Source of the DNA: a virus
Length of the DNA stretch: 64,000 bases
Virus record (IMG/VR): IMGVR_UViG_3300036770_006434
Coordinates: 1 to 64,000 of that record
Strand: one strand, 5' to 3'
The first letter of the stretch is position 1; every line of letters begins with the position of its first letter. Both the position numbers and the translations under genes were made by a program. The notes under the pieces were generated by a model that searched no databases, had not been told where the DNA came from, and worked only from the letters and a program-made list of their open reading frames with translations. Positions 40,837-48,025 of the stretch are shown here, piece by piece.

Positions 40837-41130
40837 TCAATCACTTTTCTCTGGCCGCAAGACTTGAACGGTGACAAAAGTCCCGTCATCCGGGTTCCAT
40901 ATCTCTAGTCCTACAGGCTCTCCATCGCAAATGGAAAACATCCAGCGTTTATCGTTTTTCGGGCTAACCCCCAGTCCCACCAGTATTTTATGGGCGCGGG
41001 CCACGGTGTCAAGTCCGAGACCGCAGTCACGCATCAGCTCTCTAAGTCTGGCCGCGCGGCCGGGTGAAAAGTGTCGGTCTAGGGCGGCGTCTGTGAGGGC
41101 GGGTAAATCAATGGGAGTTGGTCCTTTCAT
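40837..41130 (-). CDS. Hypothetical protein, 97 aa
   Basis: Start at ATG 41130. Helical N-terminus, beta C-terminus (PVGLEIWNPDDGTFVTVQVL). Unknown. Confidence 0.6.
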   Translation of the reverse strand: MKGPTPIDLPALTDAALDRHFSPGRAARLRELMRDCGLGLDTVARAHKILVGLGVSPKNDKRWMFSICDGEPVGLEIWNPDDGTFVTVQVLRPEKSD

Positions 41131-41139
41131 GTGGACCAC

Positions 41140-41167
41140 ATCCTACCCTCATACGGATGTAAGTCAA
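41140..41167 (-). promoter_or_regulatory. Promoter for the gene starting at 41130
   Basis: TTGACT (41162-41167), 16-bp spacer, TAGGAT (41140-41145), 9 bp to the ATG. Confidence 0.7.
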
Positions 41168-41185
41168 GCGGATTTTGCGGCAACG

Positions 41186-41719
41186 CTACAGATCAGACGC
41201 TTTCACCCAAGTCTTGTCCCGCCATTTGGCCCGCCTCCGACCAAGTGGCAGCAATCCCTTTTTCTTCCTTTTCCTGTTCTCCTTGTCCCTCTTTTTCTTA
41301 GGCATCGGACGCACCCAGACCGCGATCCAGTTCTTGCCTGATTTCTTCTCTGGCTCCCATTCGTCATCCGGTTTTGCCATCAACTTGCGGTTATACTTTT
41401 CTGCCTTCTTCAGTCTTTCCCAATCCTTAGCGGTCACCCGACGGCCAGTAGAGTCCAACCATTTTGCGATCTCATAGAATCTTGTCCCTGTTTTTTGACA
41501 GAACTCGTGGAATTCATGATGCAAATCGGTGGCAAGTGGGATTACGTCCAGCCATATAACCTCACGGCCCAATCTACGATAGTTCAGGTGATGAAGATCA
41601 AACACGGGATTTCCCGTTACAACACAACGTCCAAATTGTAACCTCGCGGAAGAACGAAAAGAAAGCCAATGAGGTGATTCAAGATAGTCTGAATACTTTT
41701 CAAAACGACGAATAGACAT
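41186..41719 (-). CDS. HNH-type nuclease-like protein
   Basis: 177 aa. YLESPHWLSFRSSARL, CVVTGNPVFDLHHLNYRRLGRE and LATDLHHEFHEF give the HNH/Cas9-like ββα pattern (LHHxxY, then DLHHxxH). The second zinc Cys pair of typical members is missing. The C-terminus is a highly basic tail (KKKRDKENRKRKKKG). Possibly a free-standing homing nuclease. Confidence 0.6.
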   Translation of the reverse strand: MSIRRFEKYSDYLESPHWLSFRSSARLQFGRCVVTGNPVFDLHHLNYRRLGREVIWLDVIPLATDLHHEFHEFCQKTGTRFYEIAKWLDSTGRRVTAKDWERLKKAEKYNRKLMAKPDDEWEPEKKSGKNWIAVWVRPMPKKKRDKENRKRKKKGLLPLGRRRAKWRDKTWVKASDL

Positions 41720-41850
41720 GGAGTAAAATACGTTACACAGTATATCTATCTATAATGTATATGTATCTAATGTCAACCCTATTCTAATGCCAAAACCCAA
41801 TTAAAGGGGCTTAACAGCGATGGGTGAACACAGTTGTCCTACACTTTTTA

Positions 41851-42025
41851 GCCGCACCTTCACCGCTTTCGCGCTGTCGCTGCGACCCATTGCCGGGCCG
41901 CAAACGTCCTCCAAGGGCTGCCGCATCTTCACCGCTTTCGCGAAGTCGCTGCGACGCCTCGTCTAAACTGACAAGGTTCCGTTGCGTTAGCCGCACTTTC
42001 ACCGCTTTCGCGAAGTCGCAGCGAC
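41851..42025. CRISPR. Three-copy 36-bp repeat, CRISPR-like mini-array
   Basis: Repeats at 41851-41886, 41920-41955 and 41990-42025, each 36 bp, separated by unrelated 33-bp and 34-bp segments. The shared core is TTCACCGCTTTCGCG, and copies start GCCGCA and end GCGAC. Copies differ at two to five positions. The 3' part can pair (GTCG/CGAC) and, in copies 2 and 3, CTTC/GAAG or similar. The array starts 14 bp after the stop of the TnpB-like gene. Two spacers only; no Cas1/Cas2. Confidence 0.45.
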
Positions 42026-42039
42026 TTCGTTGTCACAAC

Positions 42040-43866
42040 TCACTTCGCTTCAGCATGTTCCATCCCATTCCGCGAGCGCCACTCGTTTCCGAGGTGCAGG
42101 ACTGGCTCCGCTTGGAGGATCGGTTTCCCAACCCATTCTACGGCAGATACCTGTGTGGCGCGAGCGCCTACGGGCAACTGTTCCTGCATTGCCGCGCTCG
42201 CGGCAGATGAAACACTGTTTTCACAATGAATAGACTGAGTCGCCTCAATCCGTTTCTGGTTCACGGGGACACCGCGTGACGAAAGATTTGATTCTTTCGT
42301 CACACACCTGCGTTTGCGGCCTCTCGTGAGTTTCCCCACGACAGACGTTGAACCAGACTTGCTGACCGGGTGCGTCCCGGCCGTTTCCTTATCCGTTTTG
42401 GCGGATTCCGAAATTTGTCGCTCAGTTTTTTGAGCAATTGCCTGCGCGGCCATGTAGTCGCGACCCCAAACGGACCCGCAGCAGGAGCACGTCCACTCTC
42501 GGACCGATGTATCCTTGGGGCCAGTTACGTTCTCGCACTTGATACAGGTGCGGGTCGTATAGGCTTCGTTTACTTGGACCACTGACTTTGGCGTAACACT
42601 GCGTTTGGCAAAATCCTTGAGAATACCCTCGAAGTTGGACACCGCGTTGTCGGCGTCCTTCCTGCGGGCTGCCGCGATTTCGCGCGCAGTCTTTCCGTCG
42701 CGATTCTTTTCGTGTATGGCCGCAAGTTCGCGCCCCTTGCAGTGACCGATTCCAACCGTATCAAACTGGGAAAGGATGCTCCGCGCGGACAGACGGTAAT
42801 GTTCCGTCCTGACGTTGGTCAGCCGACGGGTCATGTCGTTCATTTTACGTCGGGTCTCAATCATGCCCTTCGTCTTTTTCCAGATCAGTTTGACGCCGCG
42901 TTTGATAGACCCTTTTTCGTCGTAATTGGCGGGGTTGTTCTGCCGCATCTGTCGATCCAATTTGCGCTGTAACCGCGCTTGGCGGCGCATAAAGGCGGCG
43001 TTCCTGCAAATCGGTGGCGTCACATTGCCCTGAATCTCGCCGTCTGCCGAGCTGATGGTGATGGCGCTCGTCCGTCCGGGGTCTATGCCGGCGACCGCAC
43101 CGTTGGCGGAAGCGAAATTCTTTTGAGCCACCTCTTCCGGAACGTCCAAAAACAGGGATACGTGATAAACATCGTCCTGAACCGTGACGCCGACCTGCTT
43201 GACAACGGCTTCCTTGGGAACTTCTCGGTGCAATTTGATATCAACTCGGGAGCATGAATCTCCGAACAGGGCCGACAGATTCACTTTGTCCCCACGGATC
43301 AAGTCCAAAGCGTCCAGTCGATTGGCGGCCTGAAGGGTGCAAGAATCGCCAAAACGCTTGAATCGCGGCGCGCCCTTTTTGTTGGATGGATATTGGTCGG
43401 TAGAATCTGCAAACTTCGCCAAGATGGACTGCAAAAACGCGGACCCACCCGAAAAATCTCCCCGTTTGATACCGTTGGAAACCGTCTCCTTGGCATATGT
43501 GAGAGCCAGAGTGCGGATGGAGGCCCGCTTAGCCTTGGTCCCGTCCTTGCGCAAAATGGTATCGGCCTTTTTAAGAATCTTGCCGTTTAATTCCAGAATC
43601 GCTTCTTGGCGACTCTTGCCGGCGGCCAACATGTCGTTCAATATCTTGGCGCGGGCACCGGTATTTTTCTTCTCGGCCAGAATGGATTCAAGGTTTTTGA
43701 CGACTTCGGCCTTGCGACCGTGCGAGCATTCGGATTCCACCCATTTCATTGCGCCGACCAAAGCGTTCCAGACCTTGCGGGATTGGCGCTGGGCATCTCT
43801 GATAGCCGGAATTTGCCCATCATTTGGGTAAATCCTGTATTTGTAGATCAGCGTGGTAAGAGTCAC
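42040..43866 (-). CDS. tnpB: TnpB-like RNA-guided nuclease (Cas12 ancestor family)
   Basis: 608 aa from GTG 43866. N-terminal YKYRIYPNDGQ is the TnpB start. RuvC-I is AGIDPGR (Asp262). The zinc finger is CIKC...CSCC (Cys441, 444, 460, 463) with VNEAYTTRTC before it, and RuvC-III is WGRDYMAAQAI (Asp470). The canonical RuvC-II Glu seems replaced by Gly in VGIGHCKG (about 372-378), as in TnpB/Fanzor clades with a rearranged active site; Glu434 of VNEAYTT is the best substitute. A tail of about 120 residues follows. No TnpA is present. It has the best promoter in the window and a repeat array just downstream. Confidence 0.85.
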   Translation of the reverse strand: MTLTTLIYKYRIYPNDGQIPAIRDAQRQSRKVWNALVGAMKWVESECSHGRKAEVVKNLESILAEKKNTGARAKILNDMLAAGKSRQEAILELNGKILKKADTILRKDGTKAKRASIRTLALTYAKETVSNGIKRGDFSGGSAFLQSILAKFADSTDQYPSNKKGAPRFKRFGDSCTLQAANRLDALDLIRGDKVNLSALFGDSCSRVDIKLHREVPKEAVVKQVGVTVQDDVYHVSLFLDVPEEVAQKNFASANGAVAGIDPGRTSAITISSADGEIQGNVTPPICRNAAFMRRQARLQRKLDRQMRQNNPANYDEKGSIKRGVKLIWKKTKGMIETRRKMNDMTRRLTNVRTEHYRLSARSILSQFDTVGIGHCKGRELAAIHEKNRDGKTAREIAAARRKDADNAVSNFEGILKDFAKRSVTPKSVVQVNEAYTTRTCIKCENVTGPKDTSVREWTCSCCGSVWGRDYMAAQAIAQKTERQISESAKTDKETAGTHPVSKSGSTSVVGKLTRGRKRRCVTKESNLSSRGVPVNQKRIEATQSIHCENSVSSAASAAMQEQLPVGARATQVSAVEWVGKPILQAEPVLHLGNEWRSRNGMEHAEAK

Positions 43867-43874
43867 TTCCCACC

Positions 43875-43902
43875 ATTATACAAGAATTGTCCTTGGCGTC
43901 AA
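43875..43902 (-). promoter_or_regulatory. Promoter of the TnpB-like gene
   Basis: TTGACG (43897-43902), 16-bp spacer, perfect TATAAT (43875-43880), 8 bp to the GTG start. Confidence 0.8.
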
Positions 43903-43991
43903 GGGGTTTTTAAGCAGACTCAGGTCACTTTGGTCGGCTCACTTTGGAGTCGCGCCGCCTGCCAGAGCGCAAAATGATGGTGTGTAAACCC

Positions 43992-44126
43992 TTAAAACAG
44001 GAACCCGCCAATGACGAGACCCGCCAGTCCAACTGCCAACACGATCTTGCCGGAATACGACTTGCCAAGAAACGCTTGGAAATGGGAGAAAGCGGCGGTA
44101 AGGAAGGATTTCAGTTTTTCGTTCAT
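43992..44126 (-). CDS. 44-aa single-TM miniprotein
   Basis: ATG 44126, TAA 43992. Amphipathic N-terminus (NEKLKSFLTAAFSHFQAFL) and a C-terminal membrane helix (IVLAVGLAGLVIGGFLF). Topology resembles small phage membrane or toxin-like peptides. Confidence 0.55.
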   Translation of the reverse strand: MNEKLKSFLTAAFSHFQAFLGKSYSGKIVLAVGLAGLVIGGFLF

Positions 44127-44189
44127 GGTATCCTGAGTTACACAGAAATCCCATTGGTTTCAGCCACTATTAGCTGATCTAATGGTATG

Positions 44190-44798
44190 TTACACCAACA
44201 GGAATGGCCGCCAGTCAGGGTGTCTAACCTCCCGAATGGTGACGGAGGCCGGCAGAGCCGGAGGCGCGACTGGTTTGCGAATAAGGGCGAGGCCGACTTC
44301 GTGGTTTAACCTGTTACTCTTCATGGAGTTCAGCTTTTTGTCCGCTACCACCATGTTGCTCCATTCATCCTTGCCGCCTCGGTCCTTGGGAATGACATGG
44401 TCAATATTCAACTGGTGACGCGGCAGTTTACGGCCGGTATACTGACATACGGAATTATCCCGTGCAAATATGGCCCCGGCTGACAGGCGCGGCCTTTTCA
44501 TAGGCATTTCCCCGTAGTTTTTGCTCACGACCACGGTCGGCACCCTGATCATTCTGGTCGCAGTCCTGACGTGAAGGTCTCCCGCGCGGACCGGGAGTTC
44601 GATCCACTCATCCCAACCCACGGGATTCGCGTAAATCAATTCGCCGTTTTCCATCTGGATGTCCAGCGCCAAAACCGGGGGCTCGCCGCCGGACTCGGAG
44701 CACAGAGAGGTGATGGCGGATTTCACGGTTTTTACGGAAATCGGCTGCCACTTGGAGTTCAGGCAGAGGGTTAGATGGGAGTCTAGGATGTGTGACAC
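44190..44798 (-). CDS. HNH endonuclease
   Basis: 202 aa from GTG 44798. LTLCLNSKWQPISVKTVKSAI start, FARDNSVCQYTGRKL, then NIDHVIPKDRGGKDEWSNMV, the HNH core of the RHH/HNH family common in cyanobacterial and phage genomes. The zinc cysteines are partly lost (CQYTG and KLNSMKSNR). Likely a free-standing homing or DNA-processing nuclease. Confidence 0.82.
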   Translation of the reverse strand: MSHILDSHLTLCLNSKWQPISVKTVKSAITSLCSESGGEPPVLALDIQMENGELIYANPVGWDEWIELPVRAGDLHVRTATRMIRVPTVVVSKNYGEMPMKRPRLSAGAIFARDNSVCQYTGRKLPRHQLNIDHVIPKDRGGKDEWSNMVVADKKLNSMKSNRLNHEVGLALIRKPVAPPALPASVTIREVRHPDWRPFLLV

Positions 44799-44816
44799 GG
44801 TCTATGATTTTGCGGT

Positions 44817-44844
44817 ATTCTATGGAATCGGGGTAAGAGGTCAA
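44817..44844 (-). promoter_or_regulatory. Promoter of the HNH gene
   Basis: TTGACC (44839-44844), 16-bp spacer, TAGAAT (44817-44822), 18 bp to the GTG. Confidence 0.7.
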
Positions 44845-44859
44845 GCAGAAAAGAGAATG

Positions 44860-44949
44860 CGGTGAGCTAAGGTATCGCGCCCTAGGGCCAGAGTTACTGT
44901 CCCCCACGAAGGTTCAAACTTCGGTCAATGCTTCATTGATTAACTCACC
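44860..44949 (-). tRNA. tRNA-Ser (UGA)
   Basis: Acceptor GGTGAGT/GCTCACC with discriminator G. Anticodon arm CGAAG/CTTCG with loop TTTGAAC. Long variable arm as expected for Ser. T loop CGCGATA, not TTC. D arm TCAATG/CATTGA with a 3-nt loop and no GG. CCA not encoded. Confidence 0.75.
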
Positions 44950-44955
44950 ATAAAA

Positions 44956-45035
44956 TGGCGCAAGCGAGAGGGAATGATCCTCCATGTATCCAGTTACCCT
45001 TTCTGCGGTTTAGGAAACCGAGGGGATACGCCTGC
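44956..45035 (-). tRNA. tRNA-Arg-like (CCU), D arm atypical
   Basis: Acceptor GCAGGCG/CGCTTGC, then GCCA. CGGT/ACCG stem with loop TTCCTAA gives CCU. T arm GGAGG/CCTCT with loop ATCATTC. There is no room for a normal D arm, and an alternative GTATCC/GGATAC pairing encloses the middle. Confidence 0.5.
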
Positions 45036-45045
45036 GTAAGATTGT

Positions 45046-45546
45046 CTACCGATGTGCCGCGAACCAAGCATCTCTCTCCGGCGCTCGTCGCCCGGTTTCG
45101 GCGCTCACGAAGGTTTCCATCTCCCCGTCGCGCCCCATGATGGCGTCTGCATGTTTGATCATCAGCTGGTTGGGGCACACGAACGGGCCGCGCACAGAGA
45201 CGATTAACTGATAGGCATCGGCATACGATATACCATGCCAAACTAGCCAGATAAAGGCGGCGGCGCTGGAGCGGGAAACGCCGGCAAAGCAATGGAAGAG
45301 GATACGATGATTGAGCGCAGTCTGGGCGTAGATTCCCAGTAGCCGGCGCATGGTATCCTCCGTGACCGCCTGTTTATTCGCGGGGTCTCCGGTATCGTCA
45401 AATACGAAGCTGTGCAAAGCGAAGTCCCCTTTGAAAGCGCGAATATCCGGCGCGGGCTGCCGAGAGTCGCGGATAGAGATGATGTGGTCTAGGGGAGTGG
45501 CAGCGAAGGATGGGACCTCGTGGACGCCGCAGATGAAAAGGGGCAT
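45046..45546 (-). CDS. Dual-specificity phosphatase-like protein
   Basis: 166 aa. Signature HCFAGVSRSSAAAF with catalytic Cys86 and Arg92 in the CX5R loop. The preceding Asp-bearing loop (FDDTGDPANKQ) may supply the general acid. The length fits a minimal DSP or tyrosine-phosphatase domain. It may dephosphorylate host proteins or RNA 5' ends (RNA triphosphatase-type activity occurs in this family). Confidence 0.82.
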   Translation of the reverse strand: MPLFICGVHEVPSFAATPLDHIISIRDSRQPAPDIRAFKGDFALHSFVFDDTGDPANKQAVTEDTMRRLLGIYAQTALNHRILFHCFAGVSRSSAAAFIWLVWHGISYADAYQLIVSVRGPFVCPNQLMIKHADAIMGRDGEMETFVSAETGRRAPERDAWFAAHR

Positions 45547-45549
45547 GTT

Positions 45550-45774
45550 TTAAGGCTTTTTCTTGCGAAAAGGTCTCCAACCAAAACTTATACCAAAGTT
45601 GCGATATTGACGGCCAAAAATGTCATATTTGCTTCTGACAAAAGAAAATTCGGGTTTATACCAAAGAAAATATAGCCATTTTTGTCTAACCCAATCAGAA
45701 AATTGGCGTTTATATCCGGGTGGATAGACCGAAAGCCAAATTTGAATACGTGTTTTTAACGATAATTTTTTCAT
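45550..45774 (-). CDS. Small basic aromatic protein, 74 aa
   Basis: Rich in Tyr, Trp, Phe, Lys, Arg (WVRQKWLYFLWYKPEF). Starts 6 bp after the tRNA-Arg gene. Lower GC than neighbours. Unknown. Confidence 0.5.
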   Translation of the reverse strand: MKKLSLKTRIQIWLSVYPPGYKRQFSDWVRQKWLYFLWYKPEFSFVRSKYDIFGRQYRNFGISFGWRPFRKKKP

Positions 45775-45779
45775 AAAAT

Positions 45780-45867
45780 TGGCACGAGCGGAGGGATGTG
45801 CGCCCCCGAGGCAGCTTACGCTGCGGCACGTTAGAACCGTGGTTGGCCTTCTGACGCCGACGCTCGC
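45780..45867 (-). tRNA. tRNA-Arg (UCU) with long variable arm
   Basis: Acceptor GCGAGCG/CGCTCGT plus GCCA. Anticodon stem CACG/CGTG with loop GTTCTAA (UCU). Variable arm CAGC-GTAA-GCTG, a GNRA-capped hairpin, although Arg tRNAs normally have a short variable loop. T stem GGGGG/CCCTC, loop CGCACAT. Confidence 0.7.
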
Positions 45868-45872
45868 AAAAA

Positions 45873-45952
45873 TGGCACGCCCGGGAGGACTCGGACCTCC
45901 GACCTTCTGATCCGTATTCAGACGCTCTGGAATCCAACTGAGCTACGGGCGC
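45873..45952 (-). tRNA. tRNA-Arg (ACG)
   Basis: Acceptor GCGCCCG/CGGGCGT plus GCCA. D arm GCTC/GAGC. Anticodon arm TCTGA/TCAGA, loop ATACGGA. T arm GGAGG/CCTCC, loop TCCGAGT. Confidence 0.88.
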
Positions 45953-46058
45953 GTAAAGTGAAAATTTCCAACGAGATACCAGAGCCAACGCCGGGACGGC
46001 GCGGCTCATCATAACTGATCGGCAAAACCTCCAAACCCAAGAAGGAGAGGAGGTCTTC

Positions 46059-46433
46059 ATGTCTACGCCGCCCGGTATGGAATACGTAAAACTGTGGATG
46101 CAGCAGAGTGCGCTATTCTGGTCTCGGCTTCAAAGTGCCACACTACTGCATACGGGGGTTCTCGCCGCGTGGTATCAAATGGGGCCGACTCACCCGCAAT
46201 TGCGTCTTGGTGTGCTATGCATGGGTGTCGCCATATCGGGGCTTCTCATAGCTATTATGGTTCGTGACGGGCAATATATGGATGCTATGAGAGATAAGGC
46301 TACCTCGGACCATTTCCCCGCGACCGGAAAGGACGCTCCGAGTGGCAGGATGTGCGGATATTTTATCGTGGCGATACCGATGTTGGCCGAGATGACGCTG
46401 GCTTTTAATCAGGTTTGCACATGTCTGAAATGA
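46059..46433 (+). CDS. Plus-strand membrane protein with strong SD, 124 aa
   Basis: ATG 46059, preceded by AAGGAGAGGAGG, the only obvious Shine-Dalgarno I found. Membrane segments: LGVLCMGVAISGLLIAIMV and GYFIVAIPMLAEMTLAF, with an aromatic amphipathic N-terminus. Opposite strand to almost all other genes. Possibly of separate origin. Confidence 0.7.
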   Translation: MSTPPGMEYVKLWMQQSALFWSRLQSATLLHTGVLAAWYQMGPTHPQLRLGVLCMGVAISGLLIAIMVRDGQYMDAMRDKATSDHFPATGKDAPSGRMCGYFIVAIPMLAEMTLAFNQVCTCLK

Positions 46434-46668
46434 TACCCCTCCATCCAGACGGTGGTCCAAAAGCTATTCGTGTCAGAAGAAGCGATCCCGCCACGAACAG
46501 CATAAGAAAAGAAAAGCAGCCGATCCAGCCGCCAGAGCCAACGCTGGGATTTGCCGTTTTCGCGACTTCACAGGCACAGGTGACGGGTTCGGCAATTTGC
46601 CCAGCGTGGCTCATCTGGGACGTTGTGAGAAAGCAGAAAAGAGCTGCGAAGATAATGGTTTTGATCAT
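46405..46668 (-). CDS. Signal-peptide TM protein, 87 aa
   Basis: Start ATG 46668 (MIKTIIFAALFCFLTTSQMSH, a signal peptide), then Cys-containing linker and a C-terminal membrane helix (FSFLMLFVAGSLLLTRI). Its promoter ends 7 bp upstream. Its end overlaps the plus-strand gene by 29 bp. Could be a spanin-like or envelope protein; unproven. Confidence 0.65.
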   Translation of the reverse strand: MIKTIIFAALFCFLTTSQMSHAGQIAEPVTCACEVAKTANPSVGSGGWIGCFSFLMLFVAGSLLLTRIAFGPPSGWRGIISDMCKPD

Positions 46669-46675
46669 GAGAAGC

Positions 46676-46704
46676 AGTATGGTCAGGTTTGCCCACTTTG
46701 TCAA
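46676..46704 (-). promoter_or_regulatory. Promoter for the gene starting at 46668
   Basis: TTGACA (46699-46704), 17-bp spacer, CATACT (46676-46681), 7 bp to the ATG. Confidence 0.75.
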
Positions 46705-46716
46705 GCGCAAATCAAA

Positions 46717-46743
46717 GGTGCAGCTACACATCAAAGCTGCACC
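46717..46743. other. Perfect 9-bp hairpin
   Basis: GGTGCAGCT/AGCTGCACC with a 9-nt loop, between the tRNA-like block and the 46668 gene promoter. Only short T runs flank it, so it is a weak terminator or a processing element. Confidence 0.5.
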
Positions 46744-46864
46744 TAAAGTCTTCGGCCGGTGTGGAGATTCTGCGCCAAAAAGAGTCTATTCCCATTTAGC
46801 TGCACACTCCGTTTGAGGCCCATTACCCTCCCCGCGTCCCGCTGCGGTCTGCTCCTGCCGAAAG

Positions 46865-46972
46865 TGGAGCCACCGACAGGGGTTAACCCTGTCTCGCAAG
46901 AACACGCGACGGTGTCTGGACGAGGATTCGAGAAACGTGAGACACAAACGAGGTGTCGGGTTTTTCAGTGGC
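46865..46972 (-). ncRNA. CCA-ended tRNA-like RNA, 108 nt
   Basis: Acceptor GCCACTG/CGGTGGC followed by TCCA. T-arm-like stem ACAGG/CCTGT with loop GTTAACC adjoins it. GACAC/GTGTC with a 7-nt loop CTCGTTT could be an anticodon arm (CGU, Thr), leaving only AAAAACCC for the D arm and a very large variable region with its own TCGC/GCGA hairpin. Confidence 0.5.
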
Positions 46973-46978
46973 ATAAAG

Positions 46979-47142
46979 TGGAGCCCCTAGGTCGGATTCG
47001 GCACCGACGACCTCGCTTGTCGCGCGTCTTCATCGCAGACCCTCAATTGATGAGTCCACTAAGAGACGCACGCTTGGGTGACCAACTGAGAAGCGCGCTC
47101 TCCTGATGACCGATATTTGGTAGGTCCTGAGCTACTGGGGGC
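46979..47142 (-). ncRNA. CCA-ended tRNA-like RNA, 164 nt
   Basis: Begins GCCCCCAGTAGCTCAGG like a tRNA and ends with TAGGGGC plus TCCA. T-arm-like stem GTCGG/CCGAC. The D loop region carries GACC/GGTC, and the middle a strong GCGCG-CTTC / GAAG-A-CGCGC helix. About twice the size of a tRNA. Confidence 0.5.
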
Positions 47143-47148
47143 GTAAAG

Positions 47149-47344
47149 TGGATGTCAGCTCTAGGCGTGCCCCTGATGGCCAGTTATTCCCCGACTTGGG
47201 CCATTCCGCGCGACCGGATTGGAGCCGGTTTCGGTGTTCACCTCTTCAGGTGCAGAACGATATAGTGTCGGGCAAGATGTCTACTGCACAGGGCACAAGG
47301 TTGGATTTCTCCGTCCAGTTGTAGACCCACGCATAGAGCTGACA
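47149..47344 (-). ncRNA. CCA-ended structured RNA, 196 nt
   Basis: A perfect 11-bp terminal helix TGTCAGCTCTA/TAGAGCTGACA followed by TCCA, extended by GCGTG/CACGC. Internal helices include GTCTAC/GTAGAC, CACCT/AGGTG, ACCGG/CCGGT (7-nt loop CTCCAAT, like a Trp anticodon arm) and ATGGCC/GGCCAT. Placed in line between tRNA-like genes with the same short spacers. Confidence 0.55.
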
Positions 47345-47347
47345 AAA

Positions 47348-47423
47348 TGGAGGTCCGTGTCGGATTTTAACCGACGAATAACGCATTACAAAGGCGTTCC
47401 TGTAAACACTGAGGCAACGGACC
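47348..47423 (-). tRNA. tRNA-Thr (UGU)
   Basis: Acceptor GGTCCGT/ACGGACC plus TCCA. Anticodon loop TTTGTAA. T arm GTCGG/CCGAC with loop TTAAAAT. D loop lacks GG. Confidence 0.85.
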
Positions 47424-47861
47424 GAAAACTGGCAGGCCCGTTCACTTGCCAGACACTTTGGAGGTGCCGGCGTCACTGTTTCGCTTCTAGTCGCACACGG
47501 GCCAAGGTGCGTGGCGATTGACAGTAATCTTACATTTAATCTTTACAATGAGACGGCTCAGGTGGTGCCTGCCTTATCAATGCAGTCCATTCCAGCTTTC
47601 ACGCTGGGCAATCCCTTGTCGGGGCCTTGTGCGTGCGTCTCAAATTGGTGGGGCCTGCCGCACCGGTAGGGTGCAACTATCGGAGGGTCCCACTCCGTGA
47701 TGCTGTTTCAGGTCGCTTATCCATTCCCTAACGATGGCCTAGCCAAAACTATACTTCGCTATCTCGGCTCTGGTTCAGGATACCCTCAATGACAGTAAAA
47801 GTGAATAAAGCGGAACTGCACGGTAAATGCGCGCTGTGTATCGTGCTTGACGTGTGTAGAA
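47424..47861. other. Gene-free stretch within the tRNA block
   Basis: Holds no convincing CDS. A tRNA-like unit may span 47430-47503 (GGCCCGT/ACGGGCC ends and a terminal TGG on the plus strand), and a 46-nt CCA-ended minihelix-like element lies near 47625-47690 (GTGGG/CCCAC, GCACC/GGTGC). Neither folds into a standard tRNA. Confidence 0.4.
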
Positions 47862-47939
47862 TGGTGCCCACGGTGTTGGTTGCAAACACACTGTGCGGAT
47901 TTTGAATCGTCGCCGCCTCTCCTCTTGGGCTACGTGGGC
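47862..47939 (-). tRNA. tRNA-Leu (CAA), short variable loop
   Basis: Acceptor GCCCACG/CGTGGGC plus ACCA. Anticodon loop TTCAAAA on a stem with a 2-nt bulge. Variable loop ACAGT only, where Leu tRNAs normally have a long arm. T arm GTGTT/AACAC, loop TGCAACC. Confidence 0.75.
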
Positions 47940-47944
47940 AAAAA

Positions 47945-48018
47945 TCGCGATGAGGGTGGTTGCAACCCTACTGACAGAATGTTTAAGATTCCGGCCTCTA
48001 CTCTTGGGCTACATCGCG
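47945..48018 (-). tRNA. tRNA-Leu (UAA), short variable loop
   Basis: Acceptor CGCGATG/CATCGCG, discriminator A, no CCA. Anticodon arm GGAAT/ATTCT, loop CTTAAAC. T arm AGGGT/ACCCT, loop TGCAACC. Six-base variable loop. Confidence 0.75.
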
Positions 48019-48025
48019 GAAAGAT

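Noticed and set aside
41811-42002. 63-aa frame with repeated SQR.RESGE segments over the mini-array.
   Set aside because: The peptide repetition is a consequence of the DNA repeats; no promoter or start support.
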